A stretch of 64,000 nt of DNA from Eleftheria terrae (GCF_030419005.1 NZ_CP106951.1:1116001-1180000), one strand, 5' to 3'. Numbered from the stretch's first letter, positions 20,304 through 30,575 are shown. Numbers and translations: made by a program. The notes: generated from the letters alone by a model not told the origin.

Positions 20304-21659
20304 TCAGTTGCGCTCGAACACGGCGATGCTCTCCACATGAGCCGTGTGCGGGAACATGTTGACCGCGCCTGCGCCCGCGGCCCGATAGCCCGCCTGGTGC
20401 ACCAGCAGCCCTGCATCACGTGCCAGGGTGGCCGGGTTGCAGGAGACGTAGACGATACGTCGTGGCGCCTGGTAGCCCGGCACCAGCTCCGGCTGCTGAT
20501 GCAGGTCGGCCAGCGCCTTCACCAGCGCGAAGGCGCCTTCACGCGGCGGGTCTACCAACCATTTGTCGGCCGGCCCGTAGCCGGCGAGCTCGGACGGCTC
20601 GATCTCGAACAGGTTGCGAGCCTCGAAGCTGGTCTTGTCAGCGAGGCCGTTGTGGCGCGCGTTCTCGCGCGAACGCTGCACCAGCGCCTCGCTGCCCTCG
20701 ATGCCCAGCACCTGGCGGGCACGGCGGGCAATGGGCAGCGTGAAGTTCCCGAGCCCGCAGAACCAGTCGATGACCCGCTCCTGCGGCTGCGCATCGAGCA
20801 AGCCCAGGGCACGGTTCACCAGCACGCGGTTGATGTGGTGGTTGACCTGGGTGAAGTCGGTCGGCTTGAAGGGCATCGAGATGTCGAACTCGGGCAACGA
20901 GTACGCCAGCTGTACCCCACCGGCCTCCAGCAGGTGGACGCTGTCCGGACCCTTGGGTTGCAACCACCACTGCACGCCCTGCTCCGCGGCGAAGGCGCGC
21001 AGCCGGTCCAGGTCGGCGGCCGACAACGGTTCCAGATGGCGCAGCACCAGCGCGGTGATGAGCTCGCCGTGATGGTTGCCAATGGCCACCTCGATCTGCG
21101 GCAAGCGCTCCCGGGCGTCCATGGCCTCGATCAGCCGACGCAGCGGCACCAGCATGGCACTGATGTGCGCAGGCAGGATCTCGCAGCTGTCCATGTCCGC
21201 CACATAGCTCGACTTGCGCTCATGGAATCCCACCAGCACACCGCCCTTCTTCGCCACATAGCGCACCGACAGCCTCGCCCGGTAGCGGTAGCCCCAGGTC
21301 GGGCCCTCGATGGGGCGAAACATCGTGTCCGGCTTGACCTTGCCCAGATGCCAGAGGTTGTCCTCCAGCACCCTCTGCTTCACCGCGACCTGAGCGCCAA
21401 CATGGAAGTGCTGCATCTTGCAGCCCCCGCAGACGCCGAAATGCCGGCAGCGCGGCACCACGCGCTGGGAGCTCTCGCGTCGCAGCGCGCGCACCGTCGC
21501 CTGCTCCCAGTTGTTCTTGCGACGCCCGGTGTGCACCTGGACCTCTTCGCCGGGCAGCGCCCCTTCGACAAACACCACCTTGCCTTCGGCGTTGTGGGCC
21601 ACGCCTTGCGCCTCCAGGTCGAGCGACTCGATCCGGAGCCATTCATTTGCTTGAGTCAT
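20304..21659 (-). CDS. rlmD: 23S rRNA (uracil-1939-C5) methyltransferase RlmD
   Basis: A 451-residue SAM-dependent methyltransferase of the TrmA/RumA type. It has an N-terminal TRAM-like region with [20 protein letters not shown], then iron-sulfur cysteines in [14 protein letters not shown] near residue 72-85 and a further Cys in DMDSCEILP. The SAM site is [12 protein letters not shown] near 300, and the catalytic Cys is in [13 protein letters not shown] near 403. Full family length. It lies 8 bp after the PolB-like exonuclease gene. Confidence 0.95.
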   Translation of the reverse strand: MTQANEWLRIESLDLEAQGVAHNAEGKVVFVEGALPGEEVQVHTGRRKNNWEQATVRALRRESSQRVVPRCRHFGVCGGCKMQHFHVGAQVAVKQRVLEDNLWHLGKVKPDTMFRPIEGPTWGYRYRARLSVRYVAKKGGVLVGFHERKSSYVADMDSCEILPAHISAMLVPLRRLIEAMDARERLPQIEVAIGNHHGELITALVLRHLEPLSAADLDRLRAFAAEQGVQWWLQPKGPDSVHLLEAGGVQLAYSLPEFDISMPFKPTDFTQVNHHINRVLVNRALGLLDAQPQERVIDWFCGLGNFTLPIARRARQVLGIEGSEALVQRSRENARHNGLADKTSFEARNLFEIEPSELAGYGPADKWLVDPPREGAFALVKALADLHQQPELVPGYQAPRRIVYVSCNPATLARDAGLLVHQAGYRAAGAGAVNMFPHTAHVESIAVFERN

Positions 21660-21667
21660 GCCCCGGA

Positions 21668-22459
21668 TTATCGGCCCCAGGCCTCCAGGTACTCCCGCCA
21701 GTGCGGCTCGTCGATCTCGCCGAGGCAGTTCTTGACGTGTTCGATTTCACGCTCGTATTCGCCCTCGGTGAGACCGCCGCGCATCTGCTGGAAGCGGCAG
21801 TACATGAGGTAGGTGTTCATCACGTCGGTCTCGCAGTAGCGACGGATGTCCTCCAGCTGCCCCGCCCGGTAGGCCGGGTAGACCGCCGAGCCGTCCATGC
21901 CCAGCTTGCCCGGAAAGCCGCAAAGCTTGGCCATGGCGTCCAGCGGTGCATTGGCGCGCGGCTGGTACAGGGCCAGCAGGTCCATCAGGTCGAGGTGGCG
22001 CATGTGGTAGCGCGAGATGTAGTTGTTCCACTTGAACTCGCGATCGTCCTCGCCCAGGTCCCAGTACTTGTGGGCGGTGACGCCGTGCCGCAGGCCGCGG
22101 TAGTGCAGCACCGGCAGGTCGAAGCCGCCGCCGTTCCAGCTGACCAGCTGCGGCATGTGCTTCTCGATGGTGTTGAAGAAGGTCTGGATGATCTTGCCTT
22201 CCTGGCTCACACCCTCGGGCTCGCGATCGACGAAGGAATGGATGCGCAGCCCGTCGGCGTTGCGGAAGACGCAGCTGATCACCAGCACCCGCTGCAGGTA
22301 GTGCGGCATGAAGTCGCTCTGGCCGGCGGCGGCACGCTCGGCCAGCACCTGGGCGAAGAACGCCTCGTCGTCAAGCTCGGGCTCGGCCTTGCGCAAGGCG
22401 CGCAGACCAGGAATGTCGGGGATGGATTCGATGTCGAAGACGAGTACCGGCCAGGTCAT
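21668..22459 (-). CDS. PolB-like 3'-5' exonuclease
   Basis: A 263-residue predicted exonuclease of the DEDDy group (DNA_pol_B_exo2 family). ExoI motif: [15 protein letters not shown] near residue 6 (Asp and Glu). ExoII region: [18 protein letters not shown] near 115. Exo[19 protein letters not shown] near 210 (Tyr-x3-Asp type). Its substrate is not known. It is stand-alone, lacks a polymerase domain, and is probably co-transcribed with rlmD. Confidence 0.88.
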   Translation of the reverse strand: MTWPVLVFDIESIPDIPGLRALRKAEPELDDEAFFAQVLAERAAAGQSDFMPHYLQRVLVISCVFRNADGLRIHSFVDREPEGVSQEGKIIQTFFNTIEKHMPQLVSWNGGGFDLPVLHYRGLRHGVTAHKYWDLGEDDREFKWNNYISRYHMRHLDLMDLLALYQPRANAPLDAMAKLCGFPGKLGMDGSAVYPAYRAGQLEDIRRYCETDVMNTYLMYCRFQQMRGGLTEGEYEREIEHVKNCLGEIDEPHWREYLEAWGR

Positions 22460-22559
22460 GGCACCTCTGTGCAGTGGGGAAGTGAAGTGAGAACGGGAAA
22501 ACGAAAGAATGCCGCTCCGGGCCCGGATCCAGGCCGCTGGCGGCAGCCGGCGGGGGCGA

Positions 22560-23576
22560 TCAGAAGATCGAGTCGCGGTCCACGCCGTTGCGGATCATGC
22601 GGCGCTTGAGCTTGAGCAAGGCCTCTTGCTGGATCTGCCGGATGCGCTCGCGTGTCAGGCCCAAGCGCTCGGCCAGCACCTCCAGCGTCTCGGGCTCCCG
22701 GTCGTGCAGCCCGTAACGTCCGGCGAGCACCTCGCGCTCGCGCTCGCTGAGGTCACCAAGCCAGGTGTTGAGCAGGTGCTCGACCTCGTGCGTCAGCGTG
22801 GTGCCCATCGGGTCGGTGGCCTGTTCATCGGCCACCATGTCGATCATCGACTCGGAGTTGTCGCGCTCCAGCGGCGCGTCGAGCGAGGTGGGCGTCTCGG
22901 CGAACTTGAGCAGCTCGGCCACGTCCTGCACCGGGCGGCCCAGCATTGCCGCGACGTCTTCGACCCGCACCGGCTTGTCGCCGTCGGGGCGGCGCGACAG
23001 TTCGGCTTCGAGGTGGCGGCGTGCCTTCAGCACCTGGTTGAGCTCCCTCACCACATGCACCGGGAGCCGCACCAGACGGGCCTGATGCATGATGGCCCGC
23101 TCGATGCTCTGTCGTATCCACCACGAGGCATACGTCGAGAAACGAAACCCGCGCTCGGGCTCGAACTTGCCAATGGCATGCATCAAGCCCAGGTTGCCTT
23201 CCTCGATCAGGTCGGTGAGTGGCAGGCCCCGGCCGAGGTAGTTCTTCGCGATGCTGACCACGAGCCGCAGGTTGTGCTCGATCATCGACTGACGGGCGCC
23301 GAAGTCGCCGCCGCGCGCCCGCGTGGCGGTGGCGAATTCTTCCTCGGGTGTCAGCAGCGGCGTGCGGCGAATCTCGCGCAGGTAGGTCTGCAAGGTGTTG
23401 CCGATGTCCGGCTCACCGGCCGAGAACTCGGCCTTGGCAGCAGCGCCGTTGACCACCGGCTCCACCACTTCCGGCGCCGGCTCGGCTGGCACCGCCTGGT
23501 CCGACTCCAGGTAGGGCTCCAGCGCTGATTCAGGAAGCTCGCGAGCGTTGAGTTCGACGTGCTTCCTGTTCATCAT
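22560..23576 (-). CDS. rpoS: RNA polymerase sigma factor RpoS
   Basis: A 338-residue sigma-70 family factor for stationary phase and general stress. Region 1.2/2.1 starts GNTLQTYLREIRRTPLLTPEEEF. Region 2 has GLMHAIGKFEPERGFRFSTYA and WWIRQSIERAIM. Region 4.2 ends LGLTRERIRQIQQEALLKLKR. The short region 1.1 and adjacency to nlpD mark RpoS rather than RpoD. GGAG lies 6 nt before ATG 23576. Its main promoter is often inside nlpD in related bacteria; I could not define one here. Confidence 0.95.
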   Translation of the reverse strand: MMNRKHVELNARELPESALEPYLESDQAVPAEPAPEVVEPVVNGAAAKAEFSAGEPDIGNTLQTYLREIRRTPLLTPEEEFATATRARGGDFGARQSMIEHNLRLVVSIAKNYLGRGLPLTDLIEEGNLGLMHAIGKFEPERGFRFSTYASWWIRQSIERAIMHQARLVRLPVHVVRELNQVLKARRHLEAELSRRPDGDKPVRVEDVAAMLGRPVQDVAELLKFAETPTSLDAPLERDNSESMIDMVADEQATDPMGTTLTHEVEHLLNTWLGDLSEREREVLAGRYGLHDREPETLEVLAERLGLTRERIRQIQQEALLKLKRRMIRNGVDRDSIF

Positions 23577-23600
23577 GGGCTGCTCCGGGGTCCGGTGCGC

Positions 23601-24467
23601 TCAGCGCGGTGGTAGGAATTTGGCAGGGTCGACCGGCTTACCCTGCTTGCGAATCTCGAAGTGGAGCTTCACCCGATCGGAGTCGGTGGAGCCCATCTCG
23701 GCGATCTTCTGACCGCGCCGCACAGTTTGATCCTCCTTGACCAGCAGCGTCTGATTGTGCGCGTAGGCGGTAAGGTAACTGTTGTTGTGCTTGACAATGA
23801 CCAGGTTGCCATACCCACGCAAGCCAGAACCGGCATAGACCACCCGGCCATCGGCGGCTGCATAGACCGGATCGCCCGGCTTGCCGGTGATGCCGAGGCC
23901 CTTGTTGCGCGACTCGTCGAACCCGGCGACCACCGCGCCACCTGCCGGCCACATCCAGTTGATGTTGTCGTCCCCCTCGCGGGCGGGCGGCGCGGGCGGC
24001 GGCGGCGCCACCGGTGCGGAAGCGGCCGTCGTCACCGGCGGCAGGCCGGCTTCGCCGGGGGGCACGCTGCCGGGCTTGGCATCCAGCGGACGCGGCTCGA
24101 CACGCGCTGCGGAGATCGGCTTGGTCGCAGCCCCCCCCGGGTCGACACCCGGCGGCACCACCCGCAGCACCTGCCCGACTTCGAGCACGTTGGGGTTGTC
24201 GATGTTGTTCCAGCGCATGACATCACGCCAGTTCTGGCCCGACTCCAGGCCCACGCGGATCAGCGTGTCACCCGGCTTCACCGTGTAGTAGCCGGGCTTG
24301 CCGGCGTTCTCCGCGCCGGGCGGCAGCGGCCGCGACGCATCACCGGGGAGGGTCGAAGACGCCCGGCCCGAGGTGTTGCGATCCTCGACGGGGGCACGGT
24401 GCCTGGGGGTGGTGCAGGCCGCCAATAGCAAGGCGGCTGCAATGCAGACGCCTGTCTTGAAACTCAT
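23601..24467 (-). CDS. nlpD: LysM/M23 lipoprotein NlpD (amidase activator type)
   Basis: A 288-residue outer-membrane lipoprotein. ATG 24467 starts a signal with lipobox LLAAC (Cys near residue 18). A LysM domain spans roughly 60-105 (GYYTVKPGDTLIRVGLESGQNW), then a Pro/Ala linker, then an M23 LytM domain from about 175. The M23 zinc ligands are degenerate: KGLGITGKPGD replaces HxG-x-D and KLHFEIR has a single His. This matches NlpD-type activators of septal amidases rather than active endopeptidases. Adjacent to rpoS as in most proteobacteria. Confidence 0.92.
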   Translation of the reverse strand: MSFKTGVCIAAALLLAACTTPRHRAPVEDRNTSGRASSTLPGDASRPLPPGAENAGKPGYYTVKPGDTLIRVGLESGQNWRDVMRWNNIDNPNVLEVGQVLRVVPPGVDPGGAATKPISAARVEPRPLDAKPGSVPPGEAGLPPVTTAASAPVAPPPPAPPAREGDDNINWMWPAGGAVVAGFDESRNKGLGITGKPGDPVYAAADGRVVYAGSGLRGYGNLVIVKHNNSYLTAYAHNQTLLVKEDQTVRRGQKIAEMGSTDSDRVKLHFEIRKQGKPVDPAKFLPPR

Positions 24468-24509
24468 CAAAACTCCAGAAGTGGAAACCATGAGGGACGC
24501 AGGTGGGGC

Positions 24510-25400
24510 TCAGGTCGTGCCAGATTTTAAAGGGACAAAGTGCACGGCCTCATGCTCACTGCGCACAAAGCCGGTTTCGGTGCGCTGCACCAGCACGATG
24601 ACCTGGCCGCCGCCCCGGACAACTGGCGCGACCAGGCGGCCGCCCACCGCCAACTGCTCCAGCCAGGCCGGTGGAAGGGCCTCGCCGCCAGCTGCGCTCA
24701 CGATGCCGTCGTACGGCGCATTGGGGCCGTGGCCCAGCATGCCGTCGCCCCACACCAGGCGCAGGTTGTCGATGCGCATCGAGCGCAGCAACTCCCGGCT
24801 CTTGTCGTGCAGCGGCTTCAGACGCTCGACAGAGATCACCTGCCGCCCCAGCAAGGCCAGCACCGCCGCCTGGTAGCCGCAACCGGTGCCGATCTCCAGG
24901 ATGCGCGGCAGTGGCTGCGGGCCGCGCCCGCCGAGCATCAGCTCGAGCATGCGGGCGACCACCGAGGGCTTGGAGATGGTCTGCTGCAGCCCGATGGGCA
25001 GGCTGGTGTCTTCATACGCCTGGTTGGCCAGCGCCGTGTCGACAAACAGGTGCCGCGGCACCCGCTGCATGGCGGACAACACCTGCTCGTCGCGCACGCC
25101 GAGGGCCCGGAGCTTTTGCACCATGCGCTGGCGCACGAGCTCGGAGTCGAGCCCGATGCCGGCCGGCGTGGCATGGCGGGCGCGGTCCTGGGCGGCCTCG
25201 TGCAAGGGCCGCTGGGGCCGCAGCAACACGCCGGCCGGCGCCTTGGCGACCACGCTGCGAGCTGCGGCCGCCACCGGCGTGGCCCGGCCGCCGGCTGGTT
25301 CCTGGCGCGACGGTACGGGCGCGCGCTGCGCCGCCGGGGCAAGGCGCTCCAGGCTGAGCGGGAAGGCGCGTGGGGGCCGCGGCTTGGTGCTGTCGTTCAT
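24510..25400 (-). CDS. pcm: Protein-L-isoaspartate O-methyltransferase
   Basis: A 296-residue repair enzyme that methylates isoaspartyl residues with SAM. The catalytic core starts near residue 85 ([19 protein letters not shown]) and includes the substrate loop [13 protein letters not shown] and the SAM motif [15 protein letters not shown] near 180. The first 80 residues are a Pro/Arg/Ala-rich extension absent from the E. coli enzyme. The ATG overlaps the surE stop by 4 bp. Order surE-pcm-nlpD-rpoS is conserved in proteobacteria. Confidence 0.95.
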   Translation of the reverse strand: MNDSTKPRPPRAFPLSLERLAPAAQRAPVPSRQEPAGGRATPVAAAARSVVAKAPAGVLLRPQRPLHEAAQDRARHATPAGIGLDSELVRQRMVQKLRALGVRDEQVLSAMQRVPRHLFVDTALANQAYEDTSLPIGLQQTISKPSVVARMLELMLGGRGPQPLPRILEIGTGCGYQAAVLALLGRQVISVERLKPLHDKSRELLRSMRIDNLRLVWGDGMLGHGPNAPYDGIVSAAGGEALPPAWLEQLAVGGRLVAPVVRGGGQVIVLVQRTETGFVRSEHEAVHFVPLKSGTT

Positions 25401-26155
25401 GCAGGGGCCCGGCCCTGGAACCAGTCGCGCCAGGCCGGCAGGCGGGCGTGGTCGGTCAGGTCCACCTGCAGCGGCGTGACCGACACCATGCCGGCTTCCA
25501 CCGCATGGAAGTCACTGCCCTCCCCGGCCTCGCGGGCACCGCCGGCCGGGCCGATCCAGTAGATCGGCTCGCCGCGGGGGTTGGTCTGCCGGATCACGCC
25601 TTCGCTCGCATGGCGGCGACCCAGCCGGGTCAGCGCCAGGCCGCCGAGCTCGTCGTAGGGCCGGTTGGGAATGTTGACGTTGAGCAGGAAGGCGCCGCCC
25701 GAGGGCGGCTCGGCCACCACCCGCTGGATGACGTCCCGGGCCACCCGGGCCGCGGCATCGAGGTGCTGCCAGCCTTTGTCCACCAGGGAGAACGCAATGG
25801 CTGGCACACCGAACAGGAAGCCTTCCATCGCAGCGGCGACAGTGCCCGAATAGAGCGTGTCCTCGCCCATGTTGGCGCCGTTGTTGATGCCCGAGACCAC
25901 CAGGTCGGGCCGCTGCTCCAGCAGCCCCGTCAGCGCCACGTGCACGCAGTCGGATGGGGTGCCGTTGATGAAGCGAAACCCGTTGGCGGCCTGGAACACC
26001 GACAAGGGCCGGTGCAGGGTCAGCGAGTTGGAAGTGCCGCTGGCGTTCTGCTCGGGCGCCACCACCTCGATGTCGCCCAGGCCCTGGCAGGCGTCGACCA
26101 GGGCCTGCAATCCGGGGGCAAGATAACCGTCGTCGTTGGCTACTAGGATGCGCAT
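25397..26155 (-). CDS. surE: 5'/3'-nucleotidase SurE
   Basis: A 252-residue metal-dependent phosphatase acting on nucleoside monophosphates and short polyphosphate. The start [15 protein letters not shown] holds the paired Asp metal ligands, SGTSNSLTL the phosphate loop, and [20 protein letters not shown] the family signature near residue 95. ATG 26155 is chosen because it begins the canonical motif. TACAAT ends 7 bp upstream, so a leaderless message is possible. The frame is open to 26179. Confidence 0.95.
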   Translation of the reverse strand: MRILVANDDGYLAPGLQALVDACQGLGDIEVVAPEQNASGTSNSLTLHRPLSVFQAANGFRFINGTPSDCVHVALTGLLEQRPDLVVSGINNGANMGEDTLYSGTVAAAMEGFLFGVPAIAFSLVDKGWQHLDAAARVARDVIQRVVAEPPSGGAFLLNVNIPNRPYDELGGLALTRLGRRHASEGVIRQTNPRGEPIYWIGPAGGAREAGEGSDFHAVEAGMVSVTPLQVDLTDHARLPAWRDWFQGRAPA

Positions 26156-26161
26156 GGCGCG

Positions 26162-26167
26162 ATTGTA
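26162..26167 (-). promoter_or_regulatory. Candidate -10 of surE
   Basis: TACAAT on the minus strand ends 6 bp before the surE ATG; a GAGTCA hexamer lies 17 bp further upstream (26190-26185) as a weak -35. If used, transcription would begin at the start codon. No ribosome site is seen between them. Confidence 0.4.
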
Positions 26168-26243
26168 TTGAGTCGTCACCTCGGTGACTCACCCCTCCGT
26201 GGGGGCTGCCTATCATTCGTCAACTCTTGGAGGAGACCGGACG

Positions 26244-27221
26244 ATGCATGCCTGGATTTGCGACAACCCCGTAGGGCCCGAGGCACTGAGCTGGCGCGAG
26301 CTGCCGACCCCCAGCCCGCAGGCGGGCGAGGTCTTGGTGGCGATCAAGGCGGCCGGGCTGAATTTTCCCGACCTGCTGATCGTCCAGGGCAAGTACCAGA
26401 TGAAGCCGACGCCGCCCTTTGTGCCAGGCGCCGAGTTCTCGGGCGTGGTGGAAGCGGTCGGCGAAGGGGTCAAGCACCTCAAGCCGGGCGATGCCGTGGC
26501 GGCCTTCGCCGGCCTGGGCGGCTTCGGCACGCATGCGGTGGTGCCCGCCGCACTGCTGATGCCCTTGCCGGCCGGCTTCGCATTTCCCGATGCGGCGGCC
26601 TTCCTGTGCACCTACGGCACCACCCATCATGCCCTGGTCGACCGGGCCGCCCTGCAGCCCGGCGAAACCGTGCTGGTGCTGGGCGCGGCCGGCGGCGTCG
26701 GCACTGCGGCGATCCAGATTGCCAAGGCGGTCGGTGCGCGCGTCATCGCGGCCGCATCGACCGACGAGAAATGCGCACTCTGCCGCGAGCTGGGGGCGGA
26801 TGCGACCCTCAACTACAGCGGTGGCCAGCTGCGCGAGGAGATCAAGGCGCTGACCGGCGGCAAGGGCCCCGACGTGGTCTACGACCCGGTCGGCGGCGAC
26901 CTGGCGGAGCCGGTGTTCCGCTCCATCGCCTGGCGTGGCCGCTACCTGGTGATCGGCTTCGCGCAGGGCAGCATCCCGGCGCTGCCGCTCAACCTGGCCT
27001 TGCTCAAGGGCGCGTCCATCGTCGGCGTGTTCTGGGGCGAGTTCGCCAAGCGGGAGCCGCAGCGCAATGCCGCCGCCCTGGGGCAGCTGGCTGGCTGGTA
27101 TGCGGCCGGCAAGATCAAGCCGGTCATCGAACACCAGCTGTCGATGTCGCAGCTGCCGCAGGCCTTCGCCCTGATGGCGGCACGCCAGGTGCGCGGCAAG
27201 CTGGTGCTGACGGTGGATTGA
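26244..27221 (+). CDS. NADPH:quinone oxidoreductase family protein (zinc-less MDR)
   Basis: A 325-residue medium-chain reductase. The N-terminal GroES-like domain includes GLNFPDLLIVQGKYQ and PFVPGAEFSGVVEAVG. The Rossmann domain has GAAGGVGTAAIQIAKAVGARV near residue 150. The structural and catalytic zinc cysteines of alcohol dehydrogenases are absent, as in quinone oxidoreductases. A strong GGAGGAG site precedes ATG 26244. It is divergent from surE. The physiological substrate is unknown. Confidence 0.9.
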   Translation: MHAWICDNPVGPEALSWRELPTPSPQAGEVLVAIKAAGLNFPDLLIVQGKYQMKPTPPFVPGAEFSGVVEAVGEGVKHLKPGDAVAAFAGLGGFGTHAVVPAALLMPLPAGFAFPDAAAFLCTYGTTHHALVDRAALQPGETVLVLGAAGGVGTAAIQIAKAVGARVIAAASTDEKCALCRELGADATLNYSGGQLREEIKALTGGKGPDVVYDPVGGDLAEPVFRSIAWRGRYLVIGFAQGSIPALPLNLALLKGASIVGVFWGEFAKREPQRNAAALGQLAGWYAAGKIKPVIEHQLSMSQLPQAFALMAARQVRGKLVLTVD

Positions 27222-27310
27222 GCCGCACTGTCCCCCGATGAAGTGACACTGCGGCCGGCCAGGGAAAGCGCTGCGCTACCATTGCGCCTGTTGGAGGAAG
27301 GCGCACACAC

Positions 27311-28090
27311 ATGACAGTCAAGGTCCTGATCGTCGAAGACAACCCGGTGGCCCGGGCATTCCTGTGTCGGGTGGTGAGAGACAGCTTCAGCGACGCCATC
27401 GCGATCACGGAAGCCGGCGACCTGGAGTCGGCCCGTCGGCAGATCGGACTGCAGCCCGGCCGCCCCCTGGAACCGGGCCCCGACCCCTTCAAGCTGATGC
27501 TGCTGGACCTGGAACTGCCCGACGGCAATGGGCTGGAACTGCTGGCCCAGCTGACCCAGTACCCGGCGACCAAGGTCATCACCACGCTGTACTCGGACGA
27601 CGAACACCTCTTTCCGGCCCTGCAGTGCGGCGCCGACGGCTACCTGCTGAAGGAAGACCGCTTTGAGGTGCTGGTGGAGGAGCTGCAGAAGATCGTGCGC
27701 GGGCAGCCGCCGCTGTCGCCCGCGATCGCGCGGCGCCTGCTGACCCACTTCCGCCACGGCGGCGACTTCGGCGGCCAGCGCTACAGCGATTCGGGCTTCA
27801 CCCCTGCCGAGCCGCATCACCCGCACCGCCAGCCGGCGCCCGCGCCGCAGCCGGCCCATCCGCCCATCCCGATGGACCCGGCGGACAAGCTGGACTACGA
27901 GCGCCTCACGCCGCGCGAGAACGAGGTGCTGACCTACCTGAGCAAAGGCTTCACGATCAAGGAAATCGCGAGCCTGATGGGCATCAAGTGGTTCACGGTC
28001 AACGACCACATCAAGTCCATCTACAAGAAGCTGAACGTCTCCAGCCGTGCCGAAGCCGCGGTGCTGGCCAGCAAGCAAGGCCTGGTCTGA
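27311..28090 (+). CDS. LuxR/NarL-type response regulator
   Basis: A 259-residue two-component regulator. The receiver covers residues 1-125, with acidic pair ED9-10, phosphoacceptor Asp66 (LMLLDLELPDG) and a Lys in LLKED near 113. The LuxR helix-turn-helix is at about 197-245 (LTPRENEVLTYLSKGFTIKE then IASLMGIKWFTVNDHIKSIY). The linker of about 60 residues is unusually long and rich in His and Pro (EPHHPHRQPAPAPQPAHPP). The histidine kinase gene follows after 171 bp. Confidence 0.92.
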   Translation: MTVKVLIVEDNPVARAFLCRVVRDSFSDAIAITEAGDLESARRQIGLQPGRPLEPGPDPFKLMLLDLELPDGNGLELLAQLTQYPATKVITTLYSDDEHLFPALQCGADGYLLKEDRFEVLVEELQKIVRGQPPLSPAIARRLLTHFRHGGDFGGQRYSDSGFTPAEPHHPHRQPAPAPQPAHPPIPMDPADKLDYERLTPRENEVLTYLSKGFTIKEIASLMGIKWFTVNDHIKSIYKKLNVSSRAEAAVLASKQGLV

Positions 28091-28261
28091 GCGCCGCCGG
28101 CAGCATGGCGGCCCGCGCCGGCGCCCGGCCGCGGATCTCAGCCGCGGCACAGCGGCTGCGCGCTGCGCCATAGCGCGGCACACCGCTGCACAATCCCTGC
28201 TGCGGCAACGCCGCAGTGCCGCCTGCCCGCGGCAGGCCCGCCCCTCGCCCGCACTGCCCTC

Positions 28262-30544
28262 ATGACCCCACCCTCGCCCGCCCCGCAGGACCCACCGACG
28301 CCCACCCTGCCCGGGCCCGGCGCTTTCCTGAGCACCGGGCAATGGAATGCCTTCGACCGCAGCCTGGGCCGCAAGGCGGCCATGTCGCGCTGGCTCGGCT
28401 GGCGCTTGCGGGGGCTGGTGGCAGCGGTCTTGCTCGGCTGCCTGGGCGTGTTCTTCCTGGCCTACTGGCTGGCCGCGCAGCCGACGCTGGGCGCCACCTG
28501 GCGGGCCACCGGCAATGGCCAGATCGAGCTGAACCTGGCCCACGACAGCATCCTGAAGGCGGCCCAGGGCAAGACCCTGGTGGGCCTGGCCGGGCCGGAC
28601 GGCCGGGTGGTGCCAGTGGACGCGCTGGTGTTGCAGCGCTCCGCCCGCTGGTTGATCGACGACGTGGAGGCCACTCGCTACCTGGGCCTGCAACGGCAGC
28701 TTGGCCAGCTGCTGCAGCACGACACGGTGCAGCTGCATTTCTCCGACCACACGCAGCTCGAGCTGCGTCCGCAGCCGCGCGGCCTGATGGGGCTGGGTTT
28801 GCTGTTCTGGCTGCTGTGCGCGCTGGCGCTGGTGTTGTTCGGCGTGGCCCTGGCCGTACTGCTGGCGCGCCCGGGCCACCGCAACGGCGTGTATGCGCTG
28901 ATGGCGGTGTGCCAGGCACTGAACCTGGTGTTCATTGCGGCGGAGTCGACGCTCGACTTCGCCTGGCCGCCGGGCCTGGCCCATTGGGACCTGTATGTGC
29001 GCCTGGCGCTCGATGTGGTGACGGCCGGCGCCACCGTGCACGCCACCGCGCTCTACCCACACCGCGTGCCGCATGCCCGCTTGTGGCTGGCGGCGGCATG
29101 GGCCGCGGTGGGCCTGCTGGTCTTGCTGGGCACGCTGGACTGGCTGCCAGGCACCTGGTGGTGGTGCCAGCTCGGCGCCGCGGCGCTCAGCGGCACCGCG
29201 ATGGTGCTGCTGACCTGGTCGCACCGCATCGAGCCGCACCCCTTCGCGCTGGTGCTGCGGCGCTTCGGCTTCATCGCACTCGGCACCTGGGTGCTGCTGA
29301 GCGTGGCGGTCGCCATGGCCGATGGGCAGCCGGGCATCCAGCAGAACATCTCCATCGTCGGCTCGATGATCTGGTATGTGTTCTTTGCCTCGCTGCTGCT
29401 GCTGATTCCCTTCCTGTCGAAGTCGCAGCAGGTGATGCGCGAGTTCTCGCTGCTGGCGGCCATCACGACGGTGGGCACCTCGCTGGACCTGCTCTTCGTG
29501 GCCGCCTTCTCGCTCGGCCAGGTGACCTCGGTCACGCTGGCCTTGTTCGTTTCGCTCGGCCTGTACGTCGGTGCCCGCCAATGGCTGCTGGACCGCCTGA
29601 TGGGCAGCAGCGTGGTCACCACCGAACGGATGTTCGAGCAGCTCTACAAGATCGCGCGGGAGGTGGAGGCCCGGCCCGACCGCACCGCCTCGCTGCTGAC
29701 ACGGCTGCTGCGCGAGCTGTTCGAGCCGCTGGAGATCCTGGTGGTGGACAAGCTCACATCCGGCTCGCGGGTGGTGGCCGACGGCTCCACGCTGGTGGTG
29801 CCGGTGCCCAACATGGTGAACCCGCAGCCGACCGCGCCGACCATGGGCTCCATCGTGATCCGGTTCGCCCACCGCGGGCGCAAGGTCTTCACCGCCGAGG
29901 ACGCGCGGCTCACCGATCGCATCTTCGAGCAGCTGCGCCGCGCGGTGGCCTTCGACAAGGCGGTCGAACAAGGCCGTAGCGAGGAACGCACCCGGCTGGC
30001 GCAAGACCTGCACGACGACATCGGCGCACGGCTGCTGACGCTGATGTACCAGGCGCAAACGCCCGAGATGGAGGACTACATCCGCCACACCCTGCAGGAC
30101 CTGAAAACCCTGACCCGCGGGCTGGCGGCGCAGAACCACCACCTCTCCGATGCAGCGGCCGAATGGAAGGCCGACCTGGTGCACCGGCTGCAAGCCGCGG
30201 AATGCGACCTGGTGTGGAACGTGGGCTTCGACCGCAACGTGCCACTGGGCGTGGTGCAGTGGTCGGCCCTCACCCGGGTGCTGCGCGAGCTTGGCAACAA
30301 CGCCATCGCACACGCCCGGGCGACCCGGGTCGATGTGGCGATGACGCTGCAGGGCGACCGCTTCGAGCTGGTGGTGCGCGACAACGGCATTGGCCGCGAC
30401 CCGGCCAGCTGGTCGCACGGGCTGGGCCTGGGCGGCATCCGCAAGCGCATCAAGCAGCTGGGCGGCGAAGTGGAATGGCGCGAGGTGGCGCCCCAGGGGA
30501 TCGAATGCCGGGTGACCGTGGCCCGGTTCCGGCCGACCGACTGA
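28262..30544 (+). CDS. Membrane histidine kinase (HisKA_3/HATPase)
   Basis: A 760-residue inner-membrane kinase, probable partner of the regulator upstream. One helix near residues 50-70 is followed by a periplasmic domain of about 110 residues, then seven or so helices between about 175 and 450. The dimerisation box ERTRLAQDLHDDIGARLL holds the phospho-His near residue 584. The ATPase N-box is RELGNNAIAHARAT, and G-boxes are RDNGIG and GLGLGGIRKR. The topology resembles 7TM sensor kinases. The stimulus is unknown. Confidence 0.9.
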   Translation: MTPPSPAPQDPPTPTLPGPGAFLSTGQWNAFDRSLGRKAAMSRWLGWRLRGLVAAVLLGCLGVFFLAYWLAAQPTLGATWRATGNGQIELNLAHDSILKAAQGKTLVGLAGPDGRVVPVDALVLQRSARWLIDDVEATRYLGLQRQLGQLLQHDTVQLHFSDHTQLELRPQPRGLMGLGLLFWLLCALALVLFGVALAVLLARPGHRNGVYALMAVCQALNLVFIAAESTLDFAWPPGLAHWDLYVRLALDVVTAGATVHATALYPHRVPHARLWLAAAWAAVGLLVLLGTLDWLPGTWWWCQLGAAALSGTAMVLLTWSHRIEPHPFALVLRRFGFIALGTWVLLSVAVAMADGQPGIQQNISIVGSMIWYVFFASLLLLIPFLSKSQQVMREFSLLAAITTVGTSLDLLFVAAFSLGQVTSVTLALFVSLGLYVGARQWLLDRLMGSSVVTTERMFEQLYKIAREVEARPDRTASLLTRLLRELFEPLEILVVDKLTSGSRVVADGSTLVVPVPNMVNPQPTAPTMGSIVIRFAHRGRKVFTAEDARLTDRIFEQLRRAVAFDKAVEQGRSEERTRLAQDLHDDIGARLLTLMYQAQTPEMEDYIRHTLQDLKTLTRGLAAQNHHLSDAAAEWKADLVHRLQAAECDLVWNVGFDRNVPLGVVQWSALTRVLRELGNNAIAHARATRVDVAMTLQGDRFELVVRDNGIGRDPASWSHGLGLGGIRKRIKQLGGEVEWREVAPQGIECRVTVARFRPTD

Positions 30545-30548
30545 AGCA

Positions 30549-30568
30549 GGCGGCGCAGGTGCGCCGCC
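30549..30568. terminator. Hairpin between the kinase gene and mltA
   Basis: A perfect 8-bp stem GGCGGCGC / GCGCCGCC with a 4-base loop in the 31-bp gap between two convergent genes. No T-run follows on either strand. Confidence 0.4.
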
Positions 30569-30575
30569 ACGCGCG

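Noticed and set aside
23601..24467. Active M23 endopeptidase
   Set aside because: Zinc ligands of the LytM domain are missing, so it is annotated as an NlpD-type activator.
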